A stretch of DNA of 64,000 nucleotides from NCBI RefSeq assembly GCF_025961225.1, contig NZ_JAOQNG010000004.1:465001-529000 (forward strand). Direction: 5' to 3'. Below, piece by piece: positions 7,677-17,321 of this stretch. A program made the translations under genes and the position numbers. Below the pieces are notes generated by a model. The model made no database searches and was not told the origin of the DNA. It saw only the letters and a program-made list of their open reading frames with translations. Source of the stretch: Azospirillum canadense (GTDB lineage Bacteria; Pseudomonadota; Alphaproteobacteria; Azospirillales; Azospirillaceae). Within the stretch, counting starts at the first letter, position 1. Every line of letters begins with the position of its first letter.

Positions 7677-10600
7677 GACTTTCCACCCCCGCCTCCAGCG
7701 CTCCGTCCGCCAGCGCGCGGTCGATGCGGCGGACGAGGTCGTCGATCCGGTAGGGCTTGGACAGCACCGGGATTCCGGCGGCGCGGGCGATCTCCTCGCT
7801 GTAGCCGGTGGCGAGGATCACCGGCAAGCCAGGGTGCAGGCGCTGGGCTTCGCGGGCCAGGTCGACGCCGCTCATGCTGCCCGGCATCACCACGTCGCTG
7901 AACAGGATGTCCACCGCCGTTGACGACAGGATCGGCAGCGCCTCGTCGGCGGTCGCCGCGGACAGGACAGAGAAGCCGGCGTCCTCCAGCGCGGTGCCGA
8001 CGGTCATCGCCACGATCGGGTCGTCCTCCACGACCAGCACCCGGCCGGGCCGGTGCGGGGCGGCGGTCAACCCGGCGATCGTGGGGGCGGTTGCCGGCGC
8101 GGCCTCTTCCGCGGGGGTGGCACCGGACCGGCGCAGCAGCAGGGTGACGGCGGTTCCTTGTCCGGGCTGGCTGTCGATCCAGGCGGTGCCGCCCGCCTGC
8201 TGCGCAAAGCCGTAGACTTGGGCCAGACCCAGGCCGGTGCCCTTGCCCAGTTCCTTGGTCGTGAAGAAGGGCTCGAAGGCGCGGGCCGCCACCTCCGGCG
8301 CCATGCCGCTGCCGGTGTCCGTCACCGACAGGCGCAGGAACTCCCCCTCCAGCCCCTTCGGGTTGCCGGGCGGAAGCGTGACGTTGTCCGCTTCGATCAG
8401 AAGGCGGCCGCCGGTGGGCATGGCATCGCGGGCGTTTACCGCGAGGTTGATAACGGCCAACTCGAACTGGGTCTGATCGACCTCGACCGGCCAGAGGCCG
8501 GAACCGAACCGCGTCTCCAGCCGGATGTCGGCGCGCAGCGCGCGCTCCAGAAGCGCCGTCATACCCAGCACCCGGTCGTGGACGCTGATCGGCTCCGGCC
8601 GCAGGCTGTCGCGCCGCGCGAAGGCCATCAATTGCTGGACGAGCTTGGCCCCGCGGCCGACCGCCTGCTGCCCGGCGTCCAGCAGCGGGCGCACCTGCGG
8701 CTCCCGGCTGCGCCGTTCGATCATGGCGAGACAGCCGCCCAGCGCCTGGAGCAGGTTGTTGAAATCATGGGCGACGCCGCCGGTCAGCTGCCCCACCGCC
8801 TCCATCTTCTGCGCTTGGCGCAGTTGCTCCTCGGCCTGTTGCAGGGCGGCGTCGGCCTCCTTCTGGGCGGTGATGTCGCGGCCGATGGCGTGGATGAAAC
8901 GGTCGTCGGGAACGGCGATCCAGGTCAGCCAGCGATGGCTGCCGTCCTTGTGCCGGTAGCGGTTCTCGAAGCGCGGGGTGGTCCGCCCGGCGGCGAGTTG
9001 GCCGGCCTCGGCCGCCGTGGCGTCCCGGTCGTCCGGGTGGACGAGGTCCATGAAGGACGTACCCACCAACTCCGCCTCGCCCCAGCCGAGCAGCGCCGTC
9101 CAGGCCGGGTTCACCGCGGTGATGGTTCCGTCGAAACGGGCGACCAGCATCACGTCGGTGGACAGCCGCCACATGCGGTCGCGTTCGGCCGTGCGTTCGG
9201 CGACGCGCCGTTCCAGCGTGGCGTTGAGGTCGCGCAGCGCCTCCTCGGCACGCTTGCGCTCGGTGATGTCATAGCAGACGCCGATGACACGGGCAGGTCC
9301 GTCGGGACGTTCCTGCACCGCCTGCCCGCGCCGCGCGATCCAGCGCATCTCCCCGCTGTCCGGTCGATGGATCCGGTATTCGACGTAGCCGAAGATGCGG
9401 CTCGGCACTTGGCCCCGTTGCAGGGTGTTCAGCCGCGGGCGGTCCGCCGGGTCGATGATCGCGACCAGTTCCTCCATCGCAACCTCGGGACGCGGCGGAA
9501 CGCCCCACAGGCGGCAGAAGGCGTCCGACACGGACAGCGTGCCGTCGGCGCGCAGCTCGAAGGTGCCGACGCCCCCGGCTTCCTGCGCGATGCGGAGCCG
9601 TTCCTCGCTGGTGCGCAGGGCGATTTCGCCGCGCTTGGCCTCCGTGACGTCGCTGCCCTCGCAGAAGATGCCGGTGACCCGGCCTTCCGCGTCCTTGATC
9701 GGCTGGTAGACGAAGGTGACGAAGCGTTCTTCGGCCGGGGTGCCGGGGGAGCGGACCAGCGTGACCGGAAGCTCGTGCCCGACGAACGGCTCCCCGCTGT
9801 CGTAGACGCGGTCGAGCAGCTGGAAGAAGCCCTGGTCGACGATGTCCGGGAAGGCGTCCTGAACCGACCGGCCGATCAGGTCGCGGGCGCCCACCAGCAT
9901 ATGATAGGCGTCGTTGGCGAGTTCGAAGACGTGGTCGCGGCCGCGCAGCACGCACATGAAGCCGGGCGCCTGCCGGAACAGTTCGCGCAGGCGTTCCCCC
10001 TCCGCGGCGAGGCGTGCGTTGGCGCGGCGCAGCGACGCTTCGGCCTGGGCCCGTTCGACGGCCGACCAAGTGCGCGCCGCCACCTCTTCCACCAGCTGGA
10101 CCTCGTCCGGCCGCCAGCGGCGCGGCTTGCGGTCGTGGACATAGAGGGCGGCGGCCATGCGGCCGTTCTTCACCAGGCTCGCCGTGATGACGGAGCCGAT
10201 CTCCAGCGCCCCAAAGGCGGCCTGCCGGTCTGGCGTGGCGGCGCGCGGGTCGGTCGCGGAATCGTGGACGACCAGCGGCTCCCCGCGGCGCAGCGTCGCC
10301 AGGACATCCGGCCCGAAGCCCGCGAGGTCGTGGGTGCCCGCGTAATGCGCGACCGTCCCGTCCGTCCAATTGCCGCTGGTGGTGAAGTAGCGGGCCGTCT
10401 CGTCCATCACGCCATAGCCGACCCGGCTGGCGCCGAGATGCCTGCCCAGCGCCTCCTCGGCCGTCGCCACCACCGCCGACGGGTCGGACAGGTGGCGCAA
10501 CCGGCTTTCCAGGTCCAGGTGAAAGACCGTGCGGCGCTTGGCCAGCACATGCTCGGTCGTCTCAATGACCGCGCAGAACATGCCGGCGATGCGCCCATCG

Positions 10601-11031
10601 TCGTCGCGCACCGGCGTGTAGGAGAAGGTGAACCAGGCGTCCTCGCGATAGCCGTGGCGCTCCATCGGGACCAGCAGGTCCTCGTGCCACAGCGCCTCGC
10701 CGGACAGGGTGCGGTCGACCAGAGGGCCGAATTGCGGCCAGATGTCCGACCAGACCTCGCGGAAAGGACGGCCCAGCGCCGCAGGGTGCTTGGCGCCGAA
10801 GATCGGCGCGTAGCCGTCGTTGTAGAGGAAGGTCAGTTCCGGCCCCCAGGCCACGAACATCGCCTGTCGGGAGGTGAGCATCAGGTTGACGACCGTGCGC
10901 AGGCTCTGCGTCCAGGTCTCCGGGGACCCTAGAGGCGTGGCGGACCAGTCGTGGCCGCGGACCAGAGCCCCCATGGCGCCGCCGTCGGCCAGAAAACCGA
11001 GGCCATGCCGGACCGCAAGTGTTCCCGTCAT
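7633..11031 (-). CDS. Hybrid sensor histidine kinase with PAS/GAF domains and receiver
   Basis: The 1132-residue protein has no obvious membrane helix and is probably cytoplasmic. Domain order: a PAS-like domain (about 30-150), a GAF domain (about 165-320), three further PAS/PAC modules (about 340-730), a HisKA dimerisation domain with phospho-acceptor His755 in GGVAHDFNN, a HATPase domain (NLAVNARDAMP and a GTGLGLAQVYG ATP lid), and a C-terminal receiver with Asp1046 (FSDVVMPG). Such kinases pass phosphate to the fused receiver and then to a separate partner. The start ATG at 11031 has a GGAG element upstream. The last dozen residues (Pro/Ser-rich) are encoded inside the palindromic repeat. 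No partner regulator is adjacent. Confidence 0.9.
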   Translation of the reverse strand: MTGTLAVRHGLGFLADGGAMGALVRGHDWSATPLGSPETWTQSLRTVVNLMLTSRQAMFVAWGPELTFLYNDGYAPIFGAKHPAALGRPFREVWSDIWPQFGPLVDRTLSGEALWHEDLLVPMERHGYREDAWFTFSYTPVRDDDGRIAGMFCAVIETTEHVLAKRRTVFHLDLESRLRHLSDPSAVVATAEEALGRHLGASRVGYGVMDETARYFTTSGNWTDGTVAHYAGTHDLAGFGPDVLATLRRGEPLVVHDSATDPRAATPDRQAAFGALEIGSVITASLVKNGRMAAALYVHDRKPRRWRPDEVQLVEEVAARTWSAVERAQAEASLRRANARLAAEGERLRELFRQAPGFMCVLRGRDHVFELANDAYHMLVGARDLIGRSVQDAFPDIVDQGFFQLLDRVYDSGEPFVGHELPVTLVRSPGTPAEERFVTFVYQPIKDAEGRVTGIFCEGSDVTEAKRGEIALRTSEERLRIAQEAGGVGTFELRADGTLSVSDAFCRLWGVPPRPEVAMEELVAIIDPADRPRLNTLQRGQVPSRIFGYVEYRIHRPDSGEMRWIARRGQAVQERPDGPARVIGVCYDITERKRAEEALRDLNATLERRVAERTAERDRMWRLSTDVMLVARFDGTITAVNPAWTALLGWGEAELVGTSFMDLVHPDDRDATAAEAGQLAAGRTTPRFENRYRHKDGSHRWLTWIAVPDDRFIHAIGRDITAQKEADAALQQAEEQLRQAQKMEAVGQLTGGVAHDFNNLLQALGGCLAMIERRSREPQVRPLLDAGQQAVGRGAKLVQQLMAFARRDSLRPEPISVHDRVLGMTALLERALRADIRLETRFGSGLWPVEVDQTQFELAVINLAVNARDAMPTGGRLLIEADNVTLPPGNPKGLEGEFLRLSVTDTGSGMAPEVAARAFEPFFTTKELGKGTGLGLAQVYGFAQQAGGTAWIDSQPGQGTAVTLLLRRSGATPAEEAAPATAPTIAGLTAAPHRPGRVLVVEDDPIVAMTVGTALEDAGFSVLSAATADEALPILSSTAVDILFSDVVMPGSMSGVDLAREAQRLHPGLPVILATGYSEEIARAAGIPVLSKPYRIDDLVRRIDRALADGALEAGVESRRAGPPSQPPPTFS

Positions 11032-11207
11032 CTCTGGACTCCGAGGCGGCGGGCTCCGAAGCGGCGGCGGGGAATGGTCGGGGCTGTCGGGTGGGATGTA
11101 CGAATCCAATCCTGCATTGCGACGGGTCGGTGTTTTCTTTTTGTGCACATGTGTCTTAACACACGGCGACCCCGAAAGGACCCGAGCGAAGGGCAACCCG
11201 ATATAGC

Positions 11208-11244
11208 CGTTCCGGTCGATACCATTGGGTGGTCGGCCGGAACG
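11208..11244 (-). terminator. Possible hairpin after the ABC exporter gene
   Basis: CGTTCCGG pairs with CCGGAACG across a 21-base loop, 18 bases after the ABC exporter stop and before the kinase start. No T tract follows on the minus strand, so termination is uncertain. Confidence 0.35.
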
Positions 11245-11261
11245 AGTCTTGCTTTTTACGA

Positions 11262-13022
11262 TTACTCCGCGGCGAATCCTTCCGCCTGGATTTGCCAGAG
11301 CGTGTTGAACACGCCGCCGCGGCGGCGGCGAAGCTCCATCGGCGAACCGTCCTCCGCAATGCGGCCGTCCACCAGCACCAGCACGCGGTCGAAGGTGGAG
11401 ACGGTGGACAGGCGATGCGCCACCGCGACCACCGTCCGGCCGCGGGCCAGATCGGCCAGCGCCATCTGAATTTCCTTCTCCGACTGGGTGTCCAGCGCGG
11501 AGGTGGCCTCGTCCAGGATCAGGATCGGGGCGTTCTTCAGGAAGGCGCGGGCGATGCCCAGCCGCTGGCGCTGGCCGCCGGACAGGCGCACGCCGCGCTC
11601 CCCCACCATGGTGCGATAGCCTTCCGGAAGCTGCCGGATGAAGCCGTCGCAGAAGGCGTGGCGGGCGGCCTCGAACACCTCCTCGTCGGTGGCGTCGGGA
11701 CGGCCGTAGCGGATGTTCTCCAGGATGGAGCGGTGGAACAGGGCGATGTCCTGCGGGACGACGGCGATCTTGGCCCGCAACTCGTCCTGGGCCAGCGCGG
11801 TGATCGGCTGCCCGTCGATCCGGATGGTGCCGCGCTGCACGTCGTCCAGCCGCTGGATTAGGCTGATGATCGTGGACTTGCCCGCCCCGGACGGCCCGAC
11901 GAAACCGACCTTCTGCCCGGCCGGGATGGTCAGGGTGAAGCGGTCCAGCACCCGCCGCCCTTCCGGGTAGCGGTAGGTCACCTCGTCGAAGGCGATGGCG
12001 CCGCCGCCGGGGACCGCTGGCAGGGCCGGCACGGGGTCCAGGACGTCGTGCGGCCGGGCGATCACGCGCAGGCTTTCGCTGATGGCGCTGTACTGCTGGG
12101 TCGCGCTGACCAGCGCGAAGGCGAGGTCGCGGGATCCGTGCAGGATGCGGAAGGTCAGCGCGCTGACGATCACCACGTCGCCGGTGGTGATCGACCCGCT
12201 CCGCCACAGAAGCAACGCCCACAGGAGCATCGACCCGGCCATCACCCACAGGCAGGCGTCGTGGACGACGCGGGTCTTCTCCAGGTGCATCCAACTGCGG
12301 CGGTGCGCCCCGGCTTCCACGCCGAAGGCGCGGGCCAGCCGCTCCCGCTCCCGCCCGCGGGCGGAGAAGGCCTTCACCGTCCAGACGTTGGAGACGACGT
12401 CCACCAGCTCGCCGTTGGTCCGCGCGGTCTGGTCGGCGTAGGCGTGGTGCACGGCCCGCCCGCGCAGGCCGAGATACACGATGGCCCCGGCCACCATGGC
12501 GGCGAAGAAGACGAGCGCCGCCGCCATGCCCCAGTGGATGGTCAGCAGCACGACCACGGCACCTAAGAAGTCCGTGCAGGGGGGCACGATGCTCCAGGTC
12601 AGCGTCCGGAAGATGTTGGTCGCCGCCGTCTCCGTCGACGCAATGCGGTTGCCGAGCGACCCCGCGAGATGCTCGGAGAAGTACCGCATCGAATGGCCGG
12701 TCAGGTGCTGGAACAGGTCCAGCCGCATGTCGACGCCGGTCGCCAGGACGGCCCGGCAGCCGAGCCAGCCGCCCAGCCGCCACAGCACGTTCTCCGTCGC
12801 GATGAAGCCGAGGAACAGGCCGAGCGGAGTCCACACGTCGGCCGTCAGGCGGTCGGGCGCGGCCATGGCGTCGATCAGCAGCTTCATGGCGTACTGCACC
12901 GCCACCGCGCAAGCCGCGGCCGAGACGATGGTCGTGAACAGTCCGCCGAATTGCCAGGGCCGCCGACGCATGTAATGCATCAGGAAGGCGGCCGGGCGGC
13001 TCGGGATGGGCCGCGACGTCAT
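11262..13022 (-). CDS. ABC exporter, fused membrane and ATPase domains
   Basis: The 586-residue protein is a half-transporter of the MsbA/lipid-and-peptide exporter type. A six-helix membrane domain occupies about residues 20-310. The nucleotide-binding domain has Walker A GPSGAGKST, Q-loop VPQDIALF, signature LSGGQRQRLG, Walker B ILILDEATSALD and the H-loop AHRLS. It would work as a homodimer. The ATG at 13022 follows a GAGGA element, 23 bases downstream of the glycoside hydrolase stop, which suggests one operon. With the glycosyltransferase-mutase fusion upstream, export of a glycan or glycolipid is a reasonable guess, but the sequence does not show the substrate. Confidence 0.88.
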   Translation of the reverse strand: MTSRPIPSRPAAFLMHYMRRRPWQFGGLFTTIVSAAACAVAVQYAMKLLIDAMAAPDRLTADVWTPLGLFLGFIATENVLWRLGGWLGCRAVLATGVDMRLDLFQHLTGHSMRYFSEHLAGSLGNRIASTETAATNIFRTLTWSIVPPCTDFLGAVVVLLTIHWGMAAALVFFAAMVAGAIVYLGLRGRAVHHAYADQTARTNGELVDVVSNVWTVKAFSARGRERERLARAFGVEAGAHRRSWMHLEKTRVVHDACLWVMAGSMLLWALLLWRSGSITTGDVVIVSALTFRILHGSRDLAFALVSATQQYSAISESLRVIARPHDVLDPVPALPAVPGGGAIAFDEVTYRYPEGRRVLDRFTLTIPAGQKVGFVGPSGAGKSTIISLIQRLDDVQRGTIRIDGQPITALAQDELRAKIAVVPQDIALFHRSILENIRYGRPDATDEEVFEAARHAFCDGFIRQLPEGYRTMVGERGVRLSGGQRQRLGIARAFLKNAPILILDEATSALDTQSEKEIQMALADLARGRTVVAVAHRLSTVSTFDRVLVLVDGRIAEDGSPMELRRRRGGVFNTLWQIQAEGFAAE

Positions 13023-13045
13023 CGGGAAATCCTCGTGCTGATCCC

Positions 13046-14212
13046 TCACTGGGCGGCGATCTGCAGGGGCGGGCGGCCGAGCAGGGCGTTGACGCGGGCC
13101 TGATGGCGCTCCAGCGCGTCGGCCAGCGGCTGGTGCAGGCAGCGCCCGCCCGCCTCGTCGCACAGGCCGTAGAGCCCGGTCTCGCAATGGCGGTCGTTGG
13201 CCCAGCCGGGATAGTCCAGGATCGGGTACAGGCAGATGCCTTCCACGGGCACACCCTCGCGCAGCGCGACCATCACCTGGTCGGTGACGTAGTCGAGCCA
13301 GGGCGCGCGGGCGTCGTTCTCCGCCCCCGTCTCGGCCACCAGGACGGGGCGGCCGTAGCGCCGGTGGACCTCCGCCAGGATGTCGGCGAAGGGGCGGTAG
13401 CGCGGATCGTCGCGCCCGATGGCGCCGCCGTTCAGAAACCATTGGTTGTCGGAGTAGTAGTTCACCCCGATGATGTCCAGGTACTCCGGCTTGCCGCCCA
13501 GGCCGGGCCAGGCGTAGCCGCCGATCATGTCCCAGGCCTCGTACTGCGACAGGCGCGCGTTCTCCGCGGCGTTGACGTCTCCCTTGCGGTCGGGGCGCGG
13601 TAGCACGTTGATGACCGGGTCGACCTGGATGATGCGGGCGCGCGGGTCCGTGCTGCGGATCGCGTCGATCGCCGCGATGGATGCGCGGACGAGCTGGTGC
13701 TTCAGCTCGAAGCCCCGGCGCTCCGCCATCGGGTTGAAGCGCTTCATGTCGCCGCCCGCCCAGGCCCAGTAGGAGATCTCGTTGACCGGGCAGAAGCAGG
13801 GCGTATCGACCCCTTCGTCGCGCATCAGGGTTGCGACGGCGGCGCAGAAGCGGGCGAAGCGTTCCACGAAGGCCGGGCGCCAGATATCGACGTCGTCCGG
13901 CCAGCCGTAATGGCAGAGGTCCCAGATCACCTGCACCCCGGCGTCGCGCGCGGCGCGCATCATCGGCAGCAGGCTGGACCAGTCGTACTGGCCGGGCGCC
14001 GTCTCGATCAGGTGCCAGCGCACACCGTCGCGGACGGTGCGGATACCGTGCGCGGCCATGCGCTGGTAATCGGCGGCGGCATGGCGGTCGTGCCCGGTTG
14101 CGGCGATCAGGTCGAGGCGGCGACCATCGTGGCGGCGATGCGTCGAGCACTCGAATCCACCGAGGAAGAATCCGTCGAACAGGGCCGGCTGATGGAGCGG
14201 GGATGTGCGCAT
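13046..14212 (-). CDS. Glycoside hydrolase, clan A (GH1-like beta-glycosidase)
   Basis: The 388-residue protein has a TIM-barrel glycosidase pattern: FFLGGFECSTHR at the start, VRWHLIE, then a candidate acid/base Glu145 in CPVNEISYW and a candidate nucleophile Glu294 in LVAETGAEN. It is shorter than typical GH1 enzymes (about 450) and has only loose versions of the GH1 motifs, so another clan-A family is possible. No signal peptide is seen, so it should be cytoplasmic. I use the ATG at 14212; an in-frame upstream codon at 14251 is less likely. It is probably co-transcribed with the ABC exporter that follows. The substrate is unknown. Confidence 0.75.
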   Translation of the reverse strand: MRTSPLHQPALFDGFFLGGFECSTHRRHDGRRLDLIAATGHDRHAAADYQRMAAHGIRTVRDGVRWHLIETAPGQYDWSSLLPMMRAARDAGVQVIWDLCHYGWPDDVDIWRPAFVERFARFCAAVATLMRDEGVDTPCFCPVNEISYWAWAGGDMKRFNPMAERRGFELKHQLVRASIAAIDAIRSTDPRARIIQVDPVINVLPRPDRKGDVNAAENARLSQYEAWDMIGGYAWPGLGGKPEYLDIIGVNYYSDNQWFLNGGAIGRDDPRYRPFADILAEVHRRYGRPVLVAETGAENDARAPWLDYVTDQVMVALREGVPVEGICLYPILDYPGWANDRHCETGLYGLCDEAGGRCLHQPLADALERHQARVNALLGRPPLQIAAQ

Positions 14213-14353
14213 GGTGTTCTTGCCCTTCCAGGGAACGGGTCGGCGCGCCATGGAAGGCGGCGCCGGCCGTTCGGCGTTGGGGGAGAGAAGGATCGGCTGG
14301 GAGGCGGGTGGCTATCGGGAATTGGGCAGGTCGCAAGATTGTCGCAGGCGTTG

Positions 14354-14418
14354 CCCCCACCCTAACCCTCCCCCGCCCAGCGGGGGAGGGAGGGACCCGC
14401 GAAGCGGGAGGGTGGGGG
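14354..14418. repeat. Palindromic C-run/G-run repeat
   Basis: CCCCCACCCT (14354-14363) pairs with AGGGTGGGGG (14409-14418), enclosing a second hairpin built from CCCTCCCCCGC and GCGGGGGAGGG. It sits in the 222-base gap between the fusion gene and the glycoside hydrolase and belongs to the dispersed repeat family. It could reduce read-through between the two genes. Confidence 0.75.
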
Positions 14419-14434
14419 AACCCGGCCGAGCGCC

Positions 14435-16915
14435 TCAATCCCCCAAGCCGACCGCCCGTTCCGCCGCGGCTCCGCGCGACTTCGTCTCCATCCCCAGGGA
14501 GCGGAGTTCGCGGGCGGCGGCCGTCAGGCCATGCAGGCGCTCCTCCTCCTTGGCGATGCGGGCGTAGACCGACAGGGCCTGCGCCACCACTTGGTCCATG
14601 TTGTAGTAGCGGTAGGTGCCGAGCCGCCCCAGGAAGGTGACGTTCGGCGTCTCGTCGGCCAGCGCCTGATACTTGCGGAACAGCTCCTGGTTCTCCGGGC
14701 GCGGGATCGGGTAGTAGGGGTCGCCCTGGGCGGCCGGATACTCGTAGGTGATGCTGGTCTTCGGGTGCTTCTGGCCGGTCAGGTGCTTGTATTCGGTGAC
14801 GCGGGTGTAGGGTACGGTCTCCGACGGTTCGTTCACCACGGCGACTGGCTGGAACCATTCCTGTCCCACGGTCTCGTGCCGGAAGGTCAGGGACCGGTAG
14901 GGCAGCTTGCCGAAGCGGTGGCCGAAGAACTCGTCAATCGGTCCGGTGTAGACGATGCGGTCGTACTGGATCTCGTCGCGGACGTCGTCGAAGTCCGTGT
15001 TCAGCATGACCTTGATGTTGGGGTGGTCGAGCATCGCCTCGAACATCCGCGTGTAACCGTGCAGCGGCATCGCCTGGAAGCTGTCGCCGAAATAGCGGTC
15101 GTCGTCGTTGGTCCGCGTCGGCACGCGGGAGGTCACCGACTTGTCGAGATCCGACGGGTCGAGGCCCCACTGCTTGCGGGTGTAGCCGCGGAAGAACGTC
15201 TCGTATAGCTCCCGTCCGACGGCGCCGACCACCACGTCCTCCGACGTGCGGACCTCGGCCACCGGCTCGGCGCGGGACGCGAGGAAGGCCGCGACGTCCG
15301 CCTCGTCCAGGTCCAGGCCGTACAGGCGGTTGACCGTGGTGCGGTTGATCGGGATGGGAACCAGCTGCTCGTCAACGTGGGCCAGCACCCGGTGCTCGTA
15401 GGGGCGCCACTTGGTGAAACGGGACAGGTAGTCGACCACCTGTTGGGCGTTGGTGTGGAAGATGTGCGGCCCATAGCGGTGGATCAGCAGGCCGGCGTCG
15501 TCGTAGTGGTCGTAGGCGTTGCCGCCGATGTGCGGGCGGCGGTCGATCAGCAGGACGCGCTTGTTGAGCCCCACCGCCAGCCGTTCGGCCAGCACGCTGC
15601 CGGCGAAGCCCGCCCCGACGATCAGGTAGTCGAAGCCCGACCGCCGGCCGACCGCGCGGCCGTTGCTGTGTTTCGCCGGCTGCGCCGGTGCCGAGGCTAC
15701 GAGATGGATCTGCGACGCGGCGCGCGCGCGGGCCCGGGTGCGGTCCATCAGTTCCTTCATGCGCCCTTGCGTCTTGTCCCAGGACATGTCGCGCAGCACG
15801 AGGTCGGCTGTGGAGCGCAGGCGGTCCGGGTCGGCCGCGTCCTGCAGCGCCGCGTCGATCGCGGCCACGAAGTCGCCGGCCGTGTCGGCGATGCGGACGA
15901 TGCCGGTGTCGCCGTAGGTCCGCACCACGTCGGTGATGGAGGTGGAAACCACTGGACGCCCCGCCGCCAGATATTCCGGCGTCTTCGTCGGGCTGATGAA
16001 GCGGGTGGACTCGTTGCGCGCGAAGGGCATCAGCGCGACGTCCCAGCCGGCCAGATAGTGTGGCAGGTCGTCGTACACCTTGGGCCCGAGATAATGGATG
16101 TTCGGGCGGCGCGGCAGCCGGGCGGGATCGACCTTCACCACCGGGCCGACCAGCACGAATTGCCAGTCCGGCCGCGCGGCGGCAGCTGCGTCCAGCAGGC
16201 CAACGTCCAGCCGCTCATCGATCACGCCGTAGAAGCCGAGGCGGGGGTGGGGGATGTGCGCCTGGTCGTCGGGCTCTTCCGCGATGGAGCGGGCGGCGGC
16301 GAAATGGGGCACGTCCACGCTGCTGGGGAAGGCGTGGGCGTTCGGGTGCAGGTTGCGCTTGGCCTCCCACAGGCTGACGCCGCCGGTGAAGACGAGGTCG
16401 GCGCGCTTCATCAGTTGGCGTTCCCGTTCCACCAGTTCCGGCGGGGCGCCGTGGAAGGCCGACAGCTCGTCCATGCAGTCGTAGACGACCAGGGAGCCGC
16501 GCAGGTGGCTGGAGAAGCCCAGACTCATCGGCGTGTAGTACCAGAGGATCGGATCCGCGACGCCCTCGCCCGCCAGATGCTGGTCGAGCAGCATGCGCTG
16601 GGCGGTCGCCGCCTCCGCCTCGCCGAGGCCGGCGGGCAGGCGTGGCACCAGGATGTGGACCCCTTCGTCCTCGCGGACGTCGAGCCAGGGTTCCGGCGTA
16701 TCGTTGCGGATGGGCTCCTCGACGAAGAAGACCCGATGATCCCGTGCGAAACGGGACATCAAATGTTGTGGGCGCTGATAAACGAAACTCCACCGGAGGT
16801 GCGAAAAGCAGATGATGGTGGACGATGGTGCTGTGATGGCGGAAGTGTGTGCTTTTTGGTTGGAATTCTTTCGGTTTTTCCCGATGGCGAACTGAAACTG
16901 GCCGGCCCAGCTCAT
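14435..16915 (-). CDS. glf: Fused glycosyltransferase and UDP-galactopyranose mutase
   Basis: The 826-residue protein joins two enzymes. Residues about 35-400 form a GT-B glycosyltransferase, with an N-terminal RWSFVYQRPQHLMSRFA and a nucleotide-sugar-site region SPTKTPEYLAAGRPVVST. Residues about 428-810 form a complete UDP-galactopyranose mutase: FAD motif YLIVGAGFAGSVLAERL, GGNAYDHYD, RYGPHIFHTN, and RVTEYKHLTG with the conserved Arg and Glu. The mutase converts UDP-galactopyranose to UDP-galactofuranose, so the attached transferase may use that product directly. The linker (400-427) is Ala/Pro/Arg-rich. The ATG at 16915 follows GAGAGGAAG. Neighbouring hydrolase and exporter suggest a surface-glycan locus. 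Confidence 0.92.
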   Translation of the reverse strand: MSWAGQFQFAIGKNRKNSNQKAHTSAITAPSSTIICFSHLRWSFVYQRPQHLMSRFARDHRVFFVEEPIRNDTPEPWLDVREDEGVHILVPRLPAGLGEAEAATAQRMLLDQHLAGEGVADPILWYYTPMSLGFSSHLRGSLVVYDCMDELSAFHGAPPELVERERQLMKRADLVFTGGVSLWEAKRNLHPNAHAFPSSVDVPHFAAARSIAEEPDDQAHIPHPRLGFYGVIDERLDVGLLDAAAAARPDWQFVLVGPVVKVDPARLPRRPNIHYLGPKVYDDLPHYLAGWDVALMPFARNESTRFISPTKTPEYLAAGRPVVSTSITDVVRTYGDTGIVRIADTAGDFVAAIDAALQDAADPDRLRSTADLVLRDMSWDKTQGRMKELMDRTRARARAASQIHLVASAPAQPAKHSNGRAVGRRSGFDYLIVGAGFAGSVLAERLAVGLNKRVLLIDRRPHIGGNAYDHYDDAGLLIHRYGPHIFHTNAQQVVDYLSRFTKWRPYEHRVLAHVDEQLVPIPINRTTVNRLYGLDLDEADVAAFLASRAEPVAEVRTSEDVVVGAVGRELYETFFRGYTRKQWGLDPSDLDKSVTSRVPTRTNDDDRYFGDSFQAMPLHGYTRMFEAMLDHPNIKVMLNTDFDDVRDEIQYDRIVYTGPIDEFFGHRFGKLPYRSLTFRHETVGQEWFQPVAVVNEPSETVPYTRVTEYKHLTGQKHPKTSITYEYPAAQGDPYYPIPRPENQELFRKYQALADETPNVTFLGRLGTYRYYNMDQVVAQALSVYARIAKEEERLHGLTAAARELRSLGMETKSRGAAAERAVGLGD

Positions 16916-17321
16916 ATGGTCTTCCTCTCGTCAGTTGTGCCGTCGCGGATACATTGGAAATGCAACCTTTTTTCGCAGGCCTGTGTGCACCTGCAAAACG
17001 AGAGCTAACAACGGGTGCTGGAGTGGCCGGTTCCATCCCGGAGTTAATACGCCGGGAATGATCCACCATTTTTCACAGCTAATACTTTTGCGTTGGGCAG
17101 GCTGGGTAACAGCCTGTTGCGAAAGGCAAGTGAGAAAGGCGGAAAATTTGCAACGACTTCATGGAAACAGTGAACAAACCTTATTTTTCCTCTCCAACAC
17201 GCGTCCCATGCTTTTCGCCAAGTCTCGTTCGGTATATGATGCGCGCTGCGGAAAGTTTGTGCATGATGCATTTTTAAAGAACAAAGCCGATTGACAAAGC
17301 CGATGGGGAGGACCCAGCACC
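16916..17321. other. AT-rich divergent promoter region
   Basis: This 406-base gap lies between the divergent fusion gene (-) and the ribbon-helix-helix gene (+). It is clearly richer in A and T than its surroundings, especially 17060-17290, as expected for promoters and protein-binding sites. A direct repeat AAAGCCGAT occurs twice around 17283-17304, just before the small regulator gene. No frame here has convincing codon use, and I see no known RNA motif. Confidence 0.5.

Noticed and set aside
11032..13254. Upstream extension of the hybrid kinase frame over the ABC exporter gene
   Set aside because: The protein before the ATG at 11031 has no domain features and overlaps a clear transporter on the same strand in another frame.
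16935..17294. 119-codon frame in the AT-rich divergent region
   Set aside because: Codon use differs from all neighbours, no family resemblance; the region looks like promoter DNA.
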